From NCBI GenBank assembly GCA_902591645.1, contig CACJBM010000070.1:1-9858 (forward strand): DNA of 9,858 nt, in the 5' to 3' direction. The DNA comes from an uncultured Verrucomicrobiota bacterium. Lineage in GTDB: Bacteria; Verrucomicrobiota; Verrucomicrobiae; Verrucomicrobiales; DEV007. This document shows, piece after piece, positions 1 to 6,760 of this stretch. The notes beneath the pieces were generated by a model. The model had not been told where the DNA came from. It searched no databases and was given only the letters and a program-made list of their open reading frames with translations. How positions within the stretch are numbered: position 1 is the first letter of the stretch; the number at the start of each line of letters is the position of its first letter. Position numbers and translations under genes: made by a program.

Positions 1-1
1 T

Positions 2-406
2 AATGTAATGGCTAAGGTTGAAGCGATTTTTGGAGACGCGGAGGAAGGCTTAATGCTCAATGAGCAAGGGTTCATTGCTGAATGCACTGGTGATAATATT
101 TTTGTTATTAAGGATGGAAAGATGAAGACCCCGCCAGCATCTTCCGGAGCATTGCCAGGAATTACCCGAGAGGTCATTTTTGAGATAGCTGATGAGTTTG
201 GAATTGAACTGAAAGAGGCTCAGATGACTCGTTATGATATTTATGCAGCAGATGAATGTTTTCTTACTGGCACTGCTGCAGAAGTCATTGCCGCAGTGAA
301 CCTAGACAGACGCCCTATTGGGGACGGTAACCCTGGTCCGGTCACTGGTAGATTTATTGCTCGTTTTCGAGAGCGCGTTTCTCAAGAAGGGACGCAAATT
401 GGATAA
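2..406 (+). CDS. ilvE: Branched-chain amino acid aminotransferase, C-terminal part (5' end outside window)
   Basis: This is the C-terminal part of a class IV PLP-dependent aminotransferase. The family catalyses the last, reversible step of valine, leucine and isoleucine synthesis, moving an amino group between glutamate and branched-chain 2-oxo acids in the cytosol. The frame is open to the window edge, and the two codons before the first ATG (Asn-Val) fit the family pattern before 'MAKVEA', so that ATG is internal and not the start. Visible family blocks are LNEQGFIAECTGDNIF, TPPASSGALPGITREVI, and LTGTAAEVIAAV followed by GPVTGRF; the last two belong to the cofactor-phosphate and substrate-binding regions. 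The catalytic Lys and the N-terminal domain lie upstream, outside the window. D-amino-acid transaminase and aminodeoxychorismate lyase share the fold, but the GALPGITR and GTAAEV blocks favour IlvE. The gene ends 154 bases before mcsA, on the same strand. Confidence 0.9.
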   Translation, partial: NVMAKVEAIFGDAEEGLMLNEQGFIAECTGDNIFVIKDGKMKTPPASSGALPGITREVIFEIADEFGIELKEAQMTRYDIYAADECFLTGTAAEVIAAVNLDRRPIGDGNPGPVTGRFIARFRERVSQEGTQIG

Positions 407-436
407 CATTTCCAGAATGGGGACTCTATTTTTCAG

Positions 437-471
437 GGCTTTTAAAAGGGCCATGGAAGTGAATTTTTTTT
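437..471 (+). terminator. Weak terminator-like element after ilvE
   Basis: A short imperfect hairpin can be drawn from GGCTTT...GGGCC, around the perfect palindrome CTTTTAAAAG (439-448). A run of eight T follows at 464-471. The stem includes G-U pairs and the T-run begins about a dozen bases after it, so this is a poor match to an intrinsic terminator. It is listed only as the best candidate for ending the ilvE transcript. Confidence 0.25.
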
Positions 472-525
472 AAGGGCTCAGAATAATTGTACTAAATAAA
501 AATCTCAAAAATCTGCAATCTCCCA

Positions 526-553
526 TTGAGCGATTTCCGTAGGCGAGTACTAT
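526..553 (+). promoter_or_regulatory. Possible sigma-70-type promoter for mcsA-mcsB-clpC
   Basis: TTGAGC (526-531) and TACTAT (548-553) are separated by 16 bases, and each matches four of six consensus positions. Transcription would begin close to base 560, right at the mcsA ATG at 561, giving a leaderless or nearly leaderless message. That would fit the absence of a Shine-Dalgarno sequence before mcsA. I see no CtsR-type direct repeat (GGTCAAA) and no CIRCE inverted repeat (TTAGCACTC...GAGTGCTAA) in 407-560. The call rests on motif similarity only. Confidence 0.3.
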
Positions 554-560
554 TAAATTA

Positions 561-1073
561 ATGAATTGTGACGTTTGTCAGGAGAATGATGCGACAGTTT
601 ACTTGACGCAGATTGTTAAAGGTAAAATGCAAAAGGTGAACCTCTGTGAGGAATGTGCGAAACAGAAAGGAGTGACTGATCCAACTGGTTTTGCTCTTGC
701 CGATGCTTTATTGGGGATTGATTCTGATGAGAAAGCGGATGTTTCTGCGGATAGTCTTGAATGTGAGTCTTGCGGATTCAGTCATACTGAATTCAAGAAG
801 ACAGGAAGGTTTGGGTGCAGTGAATGTTATACAGTTTTTGGTTTTGGCTTAGAGAGCTTAGTTAAAGCGATGCACAAGGGCACTCTTCATTTAGGTAAAG
901 TTCCATCAAGGTATCAGGTAACAAAAAAATATAATGATCAGATAACTGAACTTAAAGATCGCTTAAGGGTGGCTATTGAGGGGGAGAATTTTGAAGAGGC
1001 GGCCACGTTGCGCGATGAAATTAAACTGGCCGAAGCAGATTATATTGCATCTAATGAAAGTGAATTGAAATGA
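561..1073 (+). CDS. mcsA: McsA, zinc-finger/UVR activator of protein-arginine kinase
   Basis: Cytosolic activator of the protein-arginine kinase McsB, 170 residues, close to the usual length of the family. It has four CxxC pairs at residues 3-6, 29-32, 68-71 and 86-89, which are expected to bind two zinc ions. The block MHKGTLHLGKVPSR (about 104-117) is characteristic of McsA/YacH proteins. A UVR segment (about 128-165, ending EEAATLRDEI) is the helical-hairpin type also found in UvrB, UvrC and the ClpC middle domain. The ATG at 561 places the first CxxC at residue 3, as is normal for the family; an in-frame TAG at 540-542 limits upstream extension. No Shine-Dalgarno sequence precedes it. It is followed after 34 bases by mcsB and then clpC, the same order as in Firmicutes but without ctsR in front. 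Confidence 0.93.
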   Translation: MNCDVCQENDATVYLTQIVKGKMQKVNLCEECAKQKGVTDPTGFALADALLGIDSDEKADVSADSLECESCGFSHTEFKKTGRFGCSECYTVFGFGLESLVKAMHKGTLHLGKVPSRYQVTKKYNDQITELKDRLRVAIEGENFEEAATLRDEIKLAEADYIASNESELK

Positions 1074-1107
1074 CAGATTTTATACTGTTTACAAGTGCAA
1101 TATTAAT

Positions 1108-2214
1108 ATGATGCAGTTTAAAACGATCCTTAAGAATCCTGCCGAGTGGATGCTTAGTAGTGGGCCTCATGGTGAAATTGTGATTAGTAGTCGGGTTCGA
1201 TTGGCTCGTAATTTACGGAATATTTCATTTCCCGGTTGGGCAGTAGAAGAGGACCGGATAGAGATTCTTAATCAAGTTAAGCCGGCAGTGGAAAACCTTA
1301 AAGAAATGGACGGAGCGTTTTCTTCTGATTTGTCGGATCTAACGGCAGTAAAAAAACAGATCCTTGTCGAACGTCATTTGATTAGTCGTGAACAGGCAGC
1401 AAAGGCTGCTGGTAGTGCGGCTGTTATGAATCGCAAACAGACTTTGTGTGTGATGGTAAACGAAGAAGATCACCTGAGGATGCAATCAATTAAAGCGGGT
1501 CTGAGTCTTAGCGATGCATATAAAATGATCGATGAAGTAGATACTAAATTAGAATCAACTCTAGATTATGCTTTTGATAATCAATACGGTTATCTGACTG
1601 CCTGCCCCACTAATCTTGGGACAGGAATGAGAGCTTCTGCAATGCTTCATCTTCCCGGTTTAGTTCTTTCTGAGCAAATTAACAAAGTCATAAATGCTGT
1701 GAATAAAATAGGGCTGGCGGTGCGAGGTCTGTACGGCGAAGGGACGGAAGCTCTTGGTAATTTATTTCAGGTCTCAAATCAGCATACTCTCGGTGAACAA
1801 GAGAATGAGATTATTGCGAGATTGGAAAAAGTTATCAGGCAGATCATTGAGCATGAAGAGAATGCTCGTGAAAAATTATATAATGAAAAACAAACTATTT
1901 TAGATGATAAGATAGGTCGGTCTTATGCAATCCTCCGTTATGGACACATAATCTCTACTAAAGAGGCCCTCGATTTACTATCTATGCTTAGAGCTGGTGT
2001 TGATTTGGGCTACTTTTCTGAAGATATCCGAGCCTTAATTGATGTTCTTTTTATGGAGATTCAACCTGCGCATTTACAGGTTTTTGCGGATCGGAAGCTC
2101 GGTGCAGAGGAAAGAGACTCTTTACGAGCGGAAATAATGCGTGATAGGTTGAAAAGTTTGCCTGAGCCAAGTAAGTTCTCAAGTAATAAGCCAAATGAAC
2201 AATCTTCTGAATGA
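1108..2214 (+). CDS. mcsB: McsB, protein-arginine kinase
   Basis: ATP:guanidino phosphotransferase-family kinase that phosphorylates arginine side chains of proteins, marking them for ClpC-ClpP. It has 368 residues, close to B. subtilis McsB (about 363). Visible motifs in order are SSRVRLARN (27-35, nucleotide-binding arginines), VNEEDHLRMQ (117-126), TACPTNLGTGMRAS (164-177) with the active-site Cys166, EGTEALGNLFQVSNQHTLG (211-229), and RDSLRA (336-341). The last matches the RDxxRA phospho-arginine-binding motif specific to bacterial McsB. With no N-terminal creatine/arginine-kinase domain and with this C-terminal motif, McsB is a better call than a free-arginine kinase. The start is a tandem ATGATG; the first ATG is used here, but the second is equally possible. 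The residues after about 355 are polar and probably disordered. It lies 34 bases after mcsA and 18 before clpC, so co-transcription is likely. Confidence 0.95.
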   Translation: MMQFKTILKNPAEWMLSSGPHGEIVISSRVRLARNLRNISFPGWAVEEDRIEILNQVKPAVENLKEMDGAFSSDLSDLTAVKKQILVERHLISREQAAKAAGSAAVMNRKQTLCVMVNEEDHLRMQSIKAGLSLSDAYKMIDEVDTKLESTLDYAFDNQYGYLTACPTNLGTGMRASAMLHLPGLVLSEQINKVINAVNKIGLAVRGLYGEGTEALGNLFQVSNQHTLGEQENEIIARLEKVIRQIIEHEENAREKLYNEKQTILDDKIGRSYAILRYGHIISTKEALDLLSMLRAGVDLGYFSEDIRALIDVLFMEIQPAHLQVFADRKLGAEERDSLRAEIMRDRLKSLPEPSKFSSNKPNEQSSE

Positions 2215-2232
2215 GATTAGTTTTAACTGAAA

Positions 2233-4731
2233 ATGATGAATAATTTCACACCTCGAGCTCAGCAAGTTTTGGCGTTAGCACGCAAAGAAGCTGACCGGTT
2301 CAACCATAATTATGTGGGAACTGAACATCTGTTACTTGGTCTAATTAAACTGGGTCAGGGAGTAGCTGTTAATGTCCTGCAGAAAATGAGCTTGGATCTG
2401 GAAACAGTTAGAATGGAGGTCGAGAAGCAAGTGGGATCTGGACCAGAGACTAAGACTCCTGGCAACATTCCTTACACTCCTAGGGTCAAGAAAGTTTTGG
2501 CTCTTGCTGGAAAAGAAGCAAAAGCGCTGAATCACTCCTATGTCGGTACTGAGCATATTCTCTTAGGGCTTCTTCGGGAAGGTGATGGAGTAGCGGCTAG
2601 GGTATTGAAAAACTTAGAAGTAGATATTGAACGGACTCGCAATGAAATTTTAAGAGAGTTGGATCCTAATTTTAGCCCTGGTGATTTGGGTGATGAAGAT
2701 GAGGGTGTCTTTGAGGAGGCTGAAATTAGTGGTGGAGGTAAAGAGAATAAGACTCCAGCCTTGCGAGCTTTTGGCAGGGATCTTACGGAGTTGGCTCAAA
2801 GTAATGAATTAGATCCGGTCATAGGACGTTTAGAGGAAATCGAAAGGGTGATACAGATCCTTTGCCGTCGAACAAAAAATAATCCGGTACTCATAGGTGA
2901 AGCTGGAGTAGGAAAGACAGCTATTATTGAAGGTCTTGCACAAGAAATTGCTGCAGGCAACGTTCCTGAACTTTTACGCGACAAGCGAGTCATTACTCTT
3001 GATTTGGCTTTGATGGTTGCTGGGACCAAGTACCGAGGTCAGTTCGAGGAGAGAATCAAAGCAGTGATGGATGAGATCATTCGGGCGAAGAATGTGATTC
3101 TTTTCATCGATGAATTGCATACGATAGTTGGGGCCGGTTCGGCCGAAGGCGCGATGGATGCTTCGAACATAATTAAGCCTGCATTGAGCCGCGGTGAGTT
3201 GCAGTGTGTCGGTGCGACAACTCTAAATGAATATAGAAAATATATTGAAAAGGATGCAGCTTTGGAACGCCGCTTTCAGACAGTTAAGGTTGATGAGCCG
3301 AGCGTAGAGGATGCCATTAAAATATTAAAGGGACTGCAGCATAAGTATGAACTACATCATAAAGCTAAATATTCGGACGATGCGATTGACTCGGCGGTTA
3401 TGCTTTCAGAACGTTATTTGACGGGAAGGTTTTTGCCTGACAAGGCCATTGATATTATGGATGAGGCTGGAGCCAAGGCTCGTATTGGAGCAATGACTCG
3501 CCCTCCTAAATTTAAGGAGCTTGAAAATTTTGTTGAAGAGATCCGAAAGGAAAAGGAAGAAGCAATAGGTGATCAGGAATATGAAAAGGCTGCCGCATTG
3601 CGTGATGAAGAAAAGCAAAAGAAAGCTCAGTTGGAGGAGATGCTTGAAGAGTGGCGAGCTCAGAGTGAAGAGAAGACTATAGACGTTGAGGAAGATGATA
3701 TAATGTCTGTTGTCTCAAAATGGACTGGAATTCCTCTTCAACGCATGGAGGAGGCTGAGGCTGAAAAGTTATTGAGGATGGAGGATGATTTAAAATGTCA
3801 TGTCATTGGACAGGATGAGGCAGTAACTGCAATTTCCAAAGCATTGAGAAGATCAAGGGCTGATCTTAAGGATCCTAGGCGGCCAATAGGTTCATTTATT
3901 TTCCTTGGACCTACAGGTGTTGGTAAGACGTTTTTGGCGCGCAACTTGGCAGAGTTCATGTTTGGTGATGCTGATGCTCTTATACAAATTGATATGTCGG
4001 AGTACATGGAGAAATTTACTTCGAGTCGTTTAATAGGTTCGCCTCCAGGCTATGTTGGGTATGAAGAAGGTGGCCAACTTTCAGAGGCTGTTCGGAGACG
4101 TCCATATTCGGTGGTTCTTTTTGATGAAATCGAGAAAGCTCATCCTGATGTCATGCATCTTTTGTTGCAGATTCTCGAAGAAGGCACGGTGACAGATAGT
4201 CTCGGACGAAAAGTGGATTTCAGAAATACTATCATTATTATGACTTCCAATGTCGGTGCTGAGTTGATTAAGAAGCAAACTTCCCTTGGGTTCGGTGCAA
4301 TGGATAACGAATCAGCAGATTATGATGGGATGAAGGCAAAGATACTTGAGCAATCAAAGAAGGTTTTCAAGCCGGAGTTTCTTAATAGACTTGATGATCA
4401 AATTGTTTTCCACATGCTGGAAAAGAAGGATTTGGTTCAGATAGTTGATTTGGAAATTGCTAAAGTTTTTGACCGCCTCAAGAACCGCGACATCAATGTT
4501 AAGGTTGATAACAAGGCGAGAGACTTTCTCATTGAGGATGGCTATGATCCAGAATATGGAGCAAGACCAATGAGGCGTTCAGTTGAGAAACATTTAGAAG
4601 ATCCATTAGCGGAACATTTACTTCGTGGAGATGTTAAAGAAGGTGACTTTGTCACAGTGACTGTAGATAAGAAGGAAAAGCGTCTCAAATTCAAGGCGGA
4701 ATCTGGTGAGCCTGTGGCGGAGAAGGCCTAG
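2233..4731 (+). CDS. clpC: ClpC, AAA+ unfoldase subunit of Clp protease
   Basis: HSP100 unfoldase that threads marked proteins into the ClpP peptidase; 832 residues. The N-domain has two Clp repeats (about 3-70 and 80-145). Glu31 and Glu107, each in a GTEH block, align with the two phospho-arginine pocket glutamates of B. subtilis ClpC. The first AAA+ module has Walker A GEAGVGKT (222-229), pore loop KYRG (266-269) and Walker B with D293/E294. A short middle domain containing a UVR-like segment (about 437-472) marks ClpC rather than ClpB, whose middle domain is far longer. The second AAA+ module has Walker A GPTGVGKT (559-566), pore loop GYVGY (606-610) and Walker B with D631/E632. LGF at 685-687 sits where ClpC carries its ClpP-docking tripeptide, so it should partner with ClpP. 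The start is again a tandem ATGATG without a Shine-Dalgarno sequence. No clpP gene lies in the window. Confidence 0.96.
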   Translation: MMNNFTPRAQQVLALARKEADRFNHNYVGTEHLLLGLIKLGQGVAVNVLQKMSLDLETVRMEVEKQVGSGPETKTPGNIPYTPRVKKVLALAGKEAKALNHSYVGTEHILLGLLREGDGVAARVLKNLEVDIERTRNEILRELDPNFSPGDLGDEDEGVFEEAEISGGGKENKTPALRAFGRDLTELAQSNELDPVIGRLEEIERVIQILCRRTKNNPVLIGEAGVGKTAIIEGLAQEIAAGNVPELLRDKRVITLDLALMVAGTKYRGQFEERIKAVMDEIIRAKNVILFIDELHTIVGAGSAEGAMDASNIIKPALSRGELQCVGATTLNEYRKYIEKDAALERRFQTVKVDEPSVEDAIKILKGLQHKYELHHKAKYSDDAIDSAVMLSERYLTGRFLPDKAIDIMDEAGAKARIGAMTRPPKFKELENFVEEIRKEKEEAIGDQEYEKAAALRDEEKQKKAQLEEMLEEWRAQSEEKTIDVEEDDIMSVVSKWTGIPLQRMEEAEAEKLLRMEDDLKCHVIGQDEAVTAISKALRRSRADLKDPRRPIGSFIFLGPTGVGKTFLARNLAEFMFGDADALIQIDMSEYMEKFTSSRLIGSPPGYVGYEEGGQLSEAVRRRPYSVVLFDEIEKAHPDVMHLLLQILEEGTVTDSLGRKVDFRNTIIIMTSNVGAELIKKQTSLGFGAMDNESADYDGMKAKILEQSKKVFKPEFLNRLDDQIVFHMLEKKDLVQIVDLEIAKVFDRLKNRDINVKVDNKARDFLIEDGYDPEYGARPMRRSVEKHLEDPLAEHLLRGDVKEGDFVTVTVDKKEKRLKFKAESGEPVAEKA

Positions 4732-4787
4732 TTTATGTGATCTTTGTTGCTGGGATTTTTATTTATATTTAAAGGTCCCCACGAGGG

Positions 4788-4800
4788 ATGATAATATCAT
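4788..4800. repeat. Short inverted repeat between clpC and the glycosyltransferase gene
   Basis: ATGATA-A-TATCAT is a perfect 6-base inverted repeat around one central base, 18 bases before the glycosyltransferase ATG, and it contains GATAAT, a possible -10 box. It could be a small operator or a promoter element. I could not find a convincing -35 box 16-18 bases upstream. In AT-rich intergenic DNA such a repeat may be chance. The rest of the 87-base spacer shows no strong terminator for clpC. Confidence 0.3.
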
Positions 4801-4818
4801 TGAACGTATTGGTTCGTA

Positions 4819-6081
4819 ATGCGCATAGGATTTGTTTCGACCCGGTTTCATGGCACTGATGGAGTTTCGTTAGAAGCTTCTAAATGGGCAAAGGTTTTTG
4901 AAGAAGAGTTAGACCATGAATGTTTCTGGTTCGCTGGCAAACTGGATACTCCTGATGATTCTTCTAGTCTTTGCCCTGAGGCATTTTTTGAACATCCATC
5001 TGTCATCCCTTTACAGGAGAATCTCTTTAGTAATTTAAGCACCAGCTCAAATGATCTTACTGACTCAGTGAATGCTCTTGAGGAGGTAATTCGTAATTCT
5101 TTAGAGGATTTTGTCCGCGAATATGCAATTGATTTGATCATTCCACAGAATGTTTTAGCTATCCCTATGCATGTTCCAATGGGGTTAGCTGTCACTAACA
5201 TGGCATCGGAAGGTCTGCCAATGATTGCTCATCATCATGACTTTTATTGGGAAAGAGAACGTTTTTTAAAGGGTTGCGCTCAGCATTACCTTGATTCTTC
5301 ATTCCCTCCTAAAATCACTGAGAAATTTCAGCATGTAGTAATCAATTCACAAGCTAAGGAGTCCCTTATGAAGAGATTGGGGTTGGAATCTACAGTCATT
5401 CCTAATGTGTTTGATTTTGAGAACCCTCCGTCAAATTCTGATGATTATGGAAATGATTTTCGTGATCAGTTCGAAATAGAACCTGGTGAAATTTTGGTCC
5501 TTCAGCCAACGAGAATCGTGCCACGAAAAGGTATAGAATTATCTATTGAGTTATGCTCTAGGATTCAGAAATTGACTAAAAAAAAGATCTGTTTGGTTGT
5601 TTCGCATCTTGCCGGGGATGAGGGGATGGACTATTATTATCAACTAGCTGATTTGTCTGAGAGGTTAGGAGTTAAAGTCATCTGGGCAGGGGAACGTATC
5701 GGGGAATCCCGTGGATTAAATAGTTCTGGAGAAAAATTATATAAGCTATGGGACGTTTATCCTCATGCCGATTTTGTTACGTATCCGAGCCTTTATGAAG
5801 GCTTTGGTAATGCTTTGTTAGAAACTTTTTATTTCTCTAAGCCAGTCCTTGTAAATCGTTATCCTGTATTTAAGGATGATATTGAGCCGTGCGGTTTCAA
5901 GGTAGTTAGTATGGACGGTGAAATTACCAATGAGGTTGTATCCAAAACGATGGATCTGATGTTGGATAAGGATCTTGAGCGACAGTGGACCCAATTGAAT
6001 TACGGTTTATGCGTGGAAAATTTTTCCTATAAAGTTCTAAAGGATTCTCTTGGAAAGATCCTAAATGAATTGATGACTTGA
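4819..6081 (+). CDS. GT4-family (GT-B fold) glycosyltransferase
   Basis: A 420-residue protein with the two Rossmann-like lobes of a retaining GT-B glycosyltransferase, family GT4. The N-terminal lobe begins MRIGFVSTRF and carries the glycine-containing loop GTDGVSLEASKW (about 12-23), which normally contacts the acceptor and the donor phosphate. The C-terminal lobe starts near residue 225 with LQPTRIVPRKGIEL; Arg236 and Lys237 occupy the usual sugar-nucleotide phosphate-binding position. The EX7E signature is present as E327 and E335 in YEGFGNALLETF. No signal peptide or membrane helix is visible, so it should act in the cytosol or on its inner face. The sugar donor and acceptor cannot be read from sequence, and neighbours give no pathway, since no other glycan genes lie nearby. 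It follows clpC by 87 bases on the same strand and ends 13 bases before a convergent lipoprotein gene. An A8 run at 5578-5585 does not break the frame. Confidence 0.85.
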   Translation: MRIGFVSTRFHGTDGVSLEASKWAKVFEEELDHECFWFAGKLDTPDDSSSLCPEAFFEHPSVIPLQENLFSNLSTSSNDLTDSVNALEEVIRNSLEDFVREYAIDLIIPQNVLAIPMHVPMGLAVTNMASEGLPMIAHHHDFYWERERFLKGCAQHYLDSSFPPKITEKFQHVVINSQAKESLMKRLGLESTVIPNVFDFENPPSNSDDYGNDFRDQFEIEPGEILVLQPTRIVPRKGIELSIELCSRIQKLTKKKICLVVSHLAGDEGMDYYYQLADLSERLGVKVIWAGERIGESRGLNSSGEKLYKLWDVYPHADFVTYPSLYEGFGNALLETFYFSKPVLVNRYPVFKDDIEPCGFKVVSMDGEITNEVVSKTMDLMLDKDLERQWTQLNYGLCVENFSYKVLKDSLGKILNELMT

Positions 6082-6094
6082 AATGACTGGCTGG

Positions 6095-6562
6095 CTAAGC
6101 TTTGTCTTTTCCCTGTGTTTCAGTTGCATCGCCCCTGTCTCGGATGATGATTTCACTAGGGTGACCATTGGGGAGGGATTTTAAACTCATACTCAGATTG
6201 TTGTCATGAGCAATAGCCCAAAGTAATTGGCGTCTAGTTATGCCTATACTGTCTATCGAAACTAAGGGAGTTTTATTGGGCTTCTTAATGAAGTTGTAGG
6301 ACAGTCCTAACAGTGGTGCATTTTTGAAGATTTCCTCTAAAGGCACTTCGTTATAATAAACTCTCACTGGTTCATTCATCCACTTATTATAAGGGGCATG
6401 CCAACTAAATAGGAAATCGGCAGGAACTGCAGCCTTGGGTTCAACGAGACCAGGCTTTGGCTTTGGATTAAAAATTGAACAACTAATTAAAGCGATAGGG
6501 ATTAATATAAGAAGGACCGCTCTAAAGATTGGCACAAAGAGGTTATTTTTTTGAATAAACAT
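6095..6562 (-). CDS. Small lipoprotein with secretin/TonB N-terminus-like (STN-like) domain
   Basis: A predicted lipoprotein of 155 residues. The start has basic residues (Lys5, Arg14), a hydrophobic stretch AVLLILIPIALIS (15-27) and a lipobox LISC, with Cys28 as the lipidated residue. A Pro/Lys-rich linker (about 33-47) follows. Residues about 66-148 have the beta-alpha-beta pattern of short N-terminal secretin/TonB-type (STN) domains: a strand into 'VYYNEVPLEEIFKNAP', 'LSYNFIKKP', then 'VSIDSIGITRRQLLWAIAHDNNLSMSL', and a final strand 'EIIIRDR'. Such domains occur in secretins and TonB-dependent receptors and as free lipoproteins, where they interact with envelope complexes. The STN assignment is an inference from pattern, and the function is unknown. 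The residue after the Cys is Ser, which in a Gram-negative cell would favour the outer membrane. It is alone on its strand, with no secretin or type IV pilus gene nearby. Confidence 0.75.
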   Translation of the reverse strand: MFIQKNNLFVPIFRAVLLILIPIALISCSIFNPKPKPGLVEPKAAVPADFLFSWHAPYNKWMNEPVRVYYNEVPLEEIFKNAPLLGLSYNFIKKPNKTPLVSIDSIGITRRQLLWAIAHDNNLSMSLKSLPNGHPSEIIIRDRGDATETQGKDKA

Positions 6563-6611
6563 TTTATAGGGGAATGAATAATATAGTGCAAAACGTATAG
6601 TTGCGACTTAA

Positions 6612-6623
6612 AATTTCGAAATT
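6612..6623. promoter_or_regulatory. Perfect 12-base palindrome in the divergent lipoprotein/cysS spacer
   Basis: AATTTCGAAATT is its own reverse complement. It lies about 50 bases upstream of the lipoprotein start and about 140 bases upstream of cysS. The position suits an operator for a dimeric regulator acting on the lipoprotein gene. The sequence is AT-rich, so chance is possible, and I recognise no specific regulator. Confidence 0.3.
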
Positions 6624-6644
6624 ACATGAATCTCGTAATCTTAC

Positions 6645-6683
6645 AATAATTCCTCAAAATTCTTTAATTTCATAAGAATTATT
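6645..6683. repeat. Overlapping AT-rich inverted repeats upstream of cysS
   Basis: Two alternative stems share one right arm. AATAATTC (6645-6652) pairs perfectly with GAATTATT (6676-6683), and AATTCTT (6658-6664) pairs perfectly with AAGAATT (6674-6680) across nine bases. They overlap the -35 region and spacer of the putative cysS promoter. This could be a regulator binding site, or simply AT-rich chance structure. There is no T-tract of terminator type after it. Confidence 0.3.
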
Positions 6684-6693
6684 TTCTTATAAT
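6665..6693 (+). promoter_or_regulatory. Probable cysS promoter
   Basis: A perfect TATAAT box lies at 6688-6693, in a spacer that must contain a promoter for cysS because the gene upstream is divergent. The hexamer 17 bases upstream (6665-6670, TAATTT) is a poor -35, so the -10 carries the call. Transcription would begin near base 6700, leaving a leader of about 60 bases. The leader shows no T-box sequence (AGGGTGGNACCGCG type), so tRNA-dependent control of the Firmicutes kind is not supported. Confidence 0.5.
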
Positions 6694-6760
6694 GCTGCCT
6701 CTCCTTGAAATTCAGTCAAGCCCGTGGAACGATTCGATTTTCCTTCTATAAGATCCATTA

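Noticed and set aside
490..540. Heat-shock sigma-32-like elements (CTCAAAA then CCCATTG) upstream of mcsA
   Set aside because: The spacing is about 11 bases, too short, and the first box matches CTTGAAA poorly.
4774..4789. Hairpin TCCC-CACGA-GGGA after clpC as an intrinsic terminator
   Set aside because: The stem is only four or five pairs and no T-run follows it; the T-rich stretch is upstream instead.
4848..5201. Long minus-strand open frame opposite the glycosyltransferase gene
   Set aside because: It is the antisense shadow of a well-supported gene, with low-complexity Ser/Lys-rich translation and no recognisable domain.
5578..5585. A8 run in the glycosyltransferase gene as a phase-variation or slippage site
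   Set aside because: The frame is intact, a single short A-run is common in AT-rich genes, and nothing else suggests contingency.
6563..6592. TTGCAC / 17 bases / TATAAA promoter directly before the lipoprotein gene on the minus strand
   Set aside because: The -10 box touches the ATG, so transcription would begin inside the coding region and lose the signal peptide.
6694..6760. T-box or other riboswitch in the cysS leader
   Set aside because: The leader is only about 60 bases and lacks T-box conserved sequences or an anti-terminator/terminator pair.
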